DNA of 64,000 nt, taken from Macrostomum hystrix (taxonomy: Eukaryota; Platyhelminthes; Macrostomidae). The notes beneath the pieces were generated by a model, which searched no databases, was not told where the DNA came from, and worked only from the letters and a program-made list of their open reading frames with translations. Shown in pieces: positions 59,101-64,000 of this stretch (the first letter of the stretch is position 1; every line of letters starts with the position of its first letter). The translations under genes were made by a program, and so were the position numbers. The stretch lies in the NCBI GenBank assembly GCA_950097015.1, contig CATNEN010000003.1, positions 7,528,001 to 7,592,000 on the forward strand. The letters are read 5' to 3'.

Positions 59101-59485
59101 AGCCATATATACTAGAGTAAAGCAATTAAATACACTAGTTTTAGTCTAGCATACTCTGGTGTCTGGGAGTAACAAAGAGTTGTCATAATATGTATGTAGT
59201 AAAAATTTTTATTTTTTTTTTCAACTTTGCAACACTGACAGGCACTGCCACATACCGAAGGAATTGGTGTCTCGACTGCCAAAATCTGGTGACACAATTC
59301 GTTTGATGAGCGAGCTGGAGTGGCGCAGTCTCGGTATACAGCAGAGTCCGGGCTGGGTCAATTACATGGTGCATCACCCGGAACCGCATATAATCTTGTT
59401 TCGCCGGCCAATCGCTGTTGCCGAAGCTCAGGCCAAGGCTCAGGAGCTAGCCAAAGCTAGGGCCCAAGAATTTTCTAAGGCTTAG
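56182..59485 (+). CDS. CKS: Cyclin-dependent kinase regulatory subunit (CKS1/CKS2)
   Basis: Two exons, 56182-56252 and 59242-59485, join in frame at EYEYR (104 aa). CKS proteins bind CDK1/2 and read phospho-sites on CDK targets during the cell cycle. Family landmarks are [34 protein letters not shown], and the beta-hinge [13 protein letters not shown]. Two oddities are a four-residue insertion (GDTI) where human CKS1 reads PKTHLMSE, and a C-terminal extension of about 24 residues rich in Ala, Lys, Gln and Glu ([16 protein letters not shown]) that should form a helix; human CKS proteins are 79 aa. The 3-kb intron contains a nested transposon pair. Confidence 0.95.
56456..57154. mobile_element. 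MITE with 9-bp target duplication (outer element)
   Basis: Terminal inverted repeats AGCTTAGAAACTTTGTCC (56456-56473) and GGACAAAGTTTCTAAGCT (57137-57154) are exact. CATGTATAG is duplicated just outside both ends (56447-56455, 57155-57163). When the inner insertion (56474-56747 plus one 7-bp duplication) is skipped, the inverted repeats extend to 42 bp with four mismatches. No transposase. A 9-bp duplication is typical of Mutator-like elements. Confidence 0.9.
56474..56747. mobile_element. 274-bp MITE inserted in the outer MITE
   Basis: Ends are near-inverted repeats: CATACGTGCGCAAC at left and GTTGCGCATGTATG at right (one mismatch). It is flanked by a direct TTTGTCC duplication (56467-56473 and 56748-56754). 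A second copy lies at 57558-57858. Confidence 0.85.
57558..57858. mobile_element. Second copy of the 274-bp MITE
   Basis: Shares CAACCTCCCAAATCTTAGC, CACGCCTTCCTTTTTTG, TTGATTTTTTGCACTTGGT, CTTGCTTGGCCCTCGTTTCA and the end GGTGTTGCGCATGTATG with 56474-56747, same orientation, with small length differences. Possible imperfect 8-bp duplication CTTTTAAA / CTTGTAAA. Confidence 0.82.
57859..59241. other. CKS intron remainder
   Basis: AT-rich, no array or recognised element. Confidence 0.6.
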
Positions 59486-60265
59486 GTCCTAATTATTGGT
59501 CTAAATGAGTAGCGACTGTGACTTTGCAAGTTATGAAATCGTGTTTTTATGGTATGTTTTGCCTAGTAGTTGTAGTTGCTAGTTAACTGTTATTGTTGTC
59601 CAGGAAAAAATGCACACTTATCAACATTGAATAACATCTTCACGCACTTGTGTATCTGATAGCGCGCCAGCAAAGCAGTTTTTTGTAAATTTCTAATTGG
59701 CTATGTAAGTTCAGTCTATACATGTATGTATTTTAATATTTCTTTGATGCCAAGTTTTGTATGTTGCATAAATTAGTTCATTTGGTTATTAGTACTTTTA
59801 TTGTGTCCGAATTTTCTTTCTTATGTCTACTATATTTTTCAGTTCAAGCATTTTTGTATATTTATTTCAGCATTACCGCAGCCATATACATATGATCATT
59901 TAGCTACGAAGTCCTTTAAGCATTTTAAAAAGTCAACTTTTTAATAATTTGTGCGTATAACTAAAGTATATTTTAGTTTTATTTTAAAGGATAAGGCAGC
60001 ATTGTTTTCATTGTTTTTTTTATTAAGATATAATAATATATTTGCCAAAGTCATTGGTCATTTGAAGTATAAGCAAATTTCAACTTTGCTGTTGTTTAAA
60101 GTTCATGCATTTCTCGTATTTTTAAAAAAACATTTTTGTTGCAAAGAAAATTTAATCTACGGTTAAAGACAATTGTGATGTGGTCATTTTTTAGTTGTCT
60201 TGATTTAATATTATGTCATCACTAGCTTTAATGCTCATGTCTTATCATTAGCTTCAATACAATTG
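59486..60265. other. CKS 3' flank
   Basis: AT-rich 3' sequence. At 60215-60258 are one or two degraded units of the 28-bp satellite (CTTTAATGCTCATGTCTTAT), upstream of the LINE relic. Confidence 0.6.
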
Positions 60266-60274
60266 TGAAAACTA

Positions 60275-61010
60275 ATAACTGCTACCGCCAGCCACGCAGA
60301 GGTCTGAATTCACTGAAAGGGAAGGAGAAGTTCGAGGGCACCGTGAAGACGACCGACTTCGATGCGTTCAGCAGGAGGCCGACTGACGATGCTGCCGCCG
60401 TCGAGCCTCGATGACAGCAGCGCGCAGCGTAGCCGAGTAGTCTTAGCAGACTCGTGCGTCTTCTCAGCAGGAAGCCGTCGTCCGGGGTTGGGCATGCCGG
60501 TCCCCAGCACCCAGTCCAGTGCCAGCACAACCAGGAAAGGCGCCAGAGTCACCCTGCAGCACGCCTGGCGACGTGCTGAATCGGTCTGACAAGTCCATCT
60601 TGCGTGATCATTGAAGCGGTCCAGGTACAGCGCCACGATGGCGAAAATCAGTTGCTCCGGTACATTGTACCCACGAAGCACGAGAGGCAGCGCGCCGCGA
60701 GGCAACAAGTCGAAAGCCTTTAGGAAGTCTATGAAAACACCTCGAGACTTAACTGATGGGTGCACGCTTCCTCGATGATGCGGCGCACTGTACCGCGATG
60801 TGGGGTGGAACCCGTTGTGCTCAGGTCGCAACAACTGGTCCAACACCGGCTGTAACCGAGCTAGCAGCTGGCGGTTAAACAACTTCGCGGCGAGAGAATT
60901 CAATGATGAACAATGAATTCCTTGTGATGAACTAGTAGTACCTCTTCGCGGATGGTTTCGACACGGACGAAGCATGTCTGTAGGCCATGGTACCAGGGCG
61001 ACGAAAGTAG
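60275..61010 (-). pseudogene. Non-LTR retrotransposon reverse transcriptase, decayed
   Basis: A minus-strand frame (60975-60310) shows RT blocks: AKLFNRQLLARLQPVLDQLL then GFHP, GVFIDFLKAFDLLPRGAL (first catalytic Asp block), and VTLAPFLVVLALDWVL (normally QGDTLAP...). The YADD box expected after TRLR is lost by a frame change (reads RLRCALL). No endonuclease or gag domain is present. The GC content is higher than its surroundings. It lies between degraded and intact units of the 28-bp satellite, so it probably inserted into that array. Confidence 0.82.
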
Positions 61011-61194
61011 GTAGAATAATGCGTGCGACCTTCCAAATGTGAAAAAGGCATATCGCCGGACAATTTCAGCGCCGTTTTCTTACGGCCAGTCAAGCTTTAA
61101 TTGTGGGCCTTGCTAATCCAGGCAGTAACGGCGTGAGGGTCGCTTGGACGCCCCATAGAGCGGGTCCCGGATGCGAAGACTGCAGAAAAGCGGG

Positions 61195-63525
61195 CTATGG
61201 TCGGTCGGCTTCAATGCTATGTCACATCAGTTGCTTAAATGCTGCTTCAATGCTCATGTCACGTCAGTAGATTCAATGCTCATGTCACGTCAGTTGCTTC
61301 AATGCTCATGTCACGTCAGTAGATTCAATGCTCATGTCACGTCAGTAGATTCAATGCTCATGTCACGTCAGTAGATTCAATGCTCATGTCACGTCAGTAG
61401 ATTCAATGCTCATGTCACATCAGTATAGCTTCATTGCTCATGTCACATCAGTATAGCTTCAATGCTCATGTCACATCAGTATAGCTTCAATGCTCATGCC
61501 ACATCAGTATAACTTCAATTCTCATGCCACATCAGTATAACTTCAATTCTCATGTCACATCAGTATAACTTCAATTCTCATGCCACATCAGTATAACTTC
61601 AATTCTCATGCCACATCAGTATAACTTCAATGCTCATGTCACATCAGTATAACTTCGATTCTCATGCCACATCAGTATAACTTCAATTCTCATGTCACAT
61701 CAGTATAACTTCAATTCTCATGCCACATCAGTATAGCTTCAATTCTCATGTCACATCAGTATAACTTCAATTCTCATGCCACATCAGTATAACTTCAATT
61801 CTCATGTCACAACAGTATAGCTTCAATTCTCATGCCACATCAGTATAGCTTCAATTCTCATGTCACATCAGTATAACTTCAATTCTCATGCCACATCAGT
61901 ATAACTTCAATTCTCATGTCACATCAGTATAGCTTCAATTCTCATGCCACATCAGTATAACTTCAATTCTCATGCCACATCAGTATAACTTCAATTCTCA
62001 TGCCACATCAGTATAACTTCAATGCTCATGTCACATCAGTATAGCTTCAATTCTCATGTCACATCAGTATAGCTTCAATTCTCATGCCACATCAGTATAA
62101 CTTCAATTCTCATGCCACATCAGTATAACTTCAATTCTCATGTCACATCAGTATAACTTCAATTCTCATGTCACATCAGTATAGCTTCAATTCTCATGCC
62201 AAATCAGTATAACTTCAATTCTCATGTCACATCAGTATAACTTCAATTCTCATGTCACATCAGTATAGCTTCAATTCTCATGCCACATCAGTATAACTTC
62301 AATTCTCATGTCACATCAGTATAACTTCAATTCTCATGCCACATCAGTATAACTTCAATTCTCATGTCACATCAGTATAGCTTCAATTCTCATGCCACAT
62401 CAGTATAGCTTCAATTCTCATGTCACATCAGTATAACTTCAATTCTCATGCCACATCAGTATAACTTCAATTCTCATGTCACATCAGTATAGCTTCAATT
62501 CTCATGCCACATCAGTATAACTTCAATTCTCATGCCACATCAGTATAACTTCAATTCTCATGCCACATCAGTATAACTTCAATGCTCATGTCACATCAGT
62601 ATAACTTCAATTCTCATGTCACATCAGTATAGCTTCAATTCTCATGCCACATCAGTATAACTTCAATTCTCATGCCACATCAGTATAACTTCAATTCTCA
62701 TGTCACATCAGTATAACTTCAATTCTCATGTCACATCAGTATAGCTTCAATTCTCATGCCAAATCAGTATAACTTCAATTCTCATGTCACATCAGTATAA
62801 CTTCAATTCTCATGTCACATCAGTATAGCTTCAATTCTCATGCCACATCAGTATAACTTCAATTCTCATGCCACATCAGTATAACTTCAATTCTCATGCC
62901 ACATCAGTATAACTTCAATTCTCATGCCACATCAGTATAACTTCGATTCTCATGTCACATCAGTATAACTTCAATTCTCATGCCACATCAGTATAACTTC
63001 AATTCTCATGTCACATCAGTATAACTTCAATTCTCATGCCACATCAGTATAACTTCAATTCTCATGTCACATCAGTATAACTTCAATTCTCATGTCACAT
63101 CAGTATAGCTTCAATTCTCATGTCACATCAGTATAGCTTCAATTCTCATGTCACATCAGTATAACTTCAATTCTCATGTCACATCAGTATAACTTCGATT
63201 CTCATGCCACATCAGTATAACTTCAATTCTCATGTCACATCAGTATAACTTCAATTCTCATGTCACATCAGTATAACTTCAATTCTCATGCCACATCAGT
63301 ATAACTTCAATTCTCATGCCACATCAGTATAACTTCAATTCTCATGCCACATCAGTATAACTTCAATTCTCATGTCACATCAGTATAGCTTCAATTCTCA
63401 TGCCACATCAGTATAACTTCAATTCTCATGCCACATCAGTATAACTTCAATTCTCATGCCACATCAGTATAACTTCAATTCTCATGTCACATCAGTATAA
63501 CTTCAATTCTCCTGTCACAGTAGCT
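61195..63525. repeat. 28-bp satellite, inverted orientation
   Basis: About 80 copies of CACATCAGTATAACTTCAAT plus TCTCATGT/C, the reverse complement of the unit at 19686-20115. The first few units (61240-61420) are a CGTCAGTAGATTCAATG variant. Blocks of several units are repeated in order (for example around 61930-62280 and 62480-62830), showing higher-order structure. Confidence 0.97.
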
Positions 63526-64000
63526 TCCAAGCTCTTTTTTCATTTTTTCAATGATACTTTTTCAAAGAACAAAAAACGATTGAACGCCATTGTTGCTGAT
63601 AATTTGATTACTAAATAGACCCAGTAGAAAAAAATGTGACACATTAGCTGAAGGAGTCATATCTAGGTTGCATAAAGTTAAGATTAGTTTAACATTCAGA
63701 AAAAAATCAAAAATTGAAACAAAGTAACTAGCCAATGAAAGGAATTAAGTCCTCATAACTTAATCAAATTAGATCAGACAGAGTAAGACTGACTCAACCA
63801 CATTTTAGTTGGATATGACTTAACTACTCTTAATGCTTGTACAGAGCATATGTAGAAATTCCGTATAATATTTTCAGTATTATTTAAGCGCGCACGCCAT
63901 ATATGGGTGCTGATTTCTATTTTTCCCCTACTTTTTAGAGTCTAAATAGAGACTTGTTAAAACTCTGCCATGCTCAGAAATGTCGCGTCGCCATTGTTGA
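63526..64000. other. AT-rich end of window
   Basis: No feature recognised. Confidence 0.5.

Noticed and set aside
61195-63525. CRISPR-like regular repeats
   Set aside because: Units are contiguous with no unique spacers, in an animal genome; this is a satellite.

Overview
This is an animal nuclear genome: multi-exon genes with GT-AG introns, GC-rich exons in AT-rich flanks, tRNA-derived SINEs, nested MITE-like elements, a decayed LINE reverse transcriptase and about fifteen unrelated minisatellite families. Proteins join across introns in frame and match bilaterian families. A complete peroxisomal HACL1 argues against a parasitic flatworm. A free-living flatworm or another lophotrochozoan-type invertebrate is plausible, but I cannot fix the species. 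Several start codons lie 5-40 bases after a good 3' splice site, which would fit spliced-leader trans-splicing or short non-coding first exons.

Layout. 1-3001: AT-rich non-coding. 3002-12506 (+): HACL1 (11 exons, 579 aa, ending in the peroxisomal signal SKL). Its 4.65-kb intron 7 holds a ~1.6-kb 19-bp array and, on the opposite strand, a two-exon gene (10135-8332) joining a 3-hydroxyacyl-CoA-dehydrogenase-type NAD domain to a C-terminal RING finger. 14340-14852 (+): small single-pass membrane protein. 17474-18763 (+): Rab11-like GTPase. 19.7-21.3 kb: 28/26-bp satellite. 22237-22788 (+): unknown glycine-rich protein. 25937-26221 (+): candidate secreted peptide precursor. 31968-26904 (-): ankyrin-repeat protein (9 exons). 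33234-36798 (+): SLC22-type transporter (4 exons). 40350-38269 (-): stomatin (6 exons). 41.1-43.8 kb: SINEs and a fold-back element. 54792-43834 (-): TTLL6/13-type tubulin polyglutamylase (12 exons, 1012 aa) whose introns carry six minisatellites. 56182-59485 (+): CKS1/2 cell-cycle subunit, with a MITE inserted into a MITE in its intron. 60.3-61.0 kb (-): dead LINE RT. 61.2-63.5 kb: the same satellite as at 19.7 kb, in inverted orientation.

The genes do not form an operon. The closest functional pairing is HACL1 (fatty-acid alpha-oxidation) with the nested antisense gene, whose fold comes from beta-oxidation dehydrogenases but whose catalytic His is replaced by Arg and whose second domain is replaced by a RING. 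TTLL and CKS are divergent neighbours over 1.4 kb. The most interesting items are the dehydrogenase-fold/RING protein, the peptide precursor, the inverted satellite pair, the nested transposons, the 61-bp perfect fold-back, and a Rab11-like protein whose cysteine pair is not at its C-terminus.
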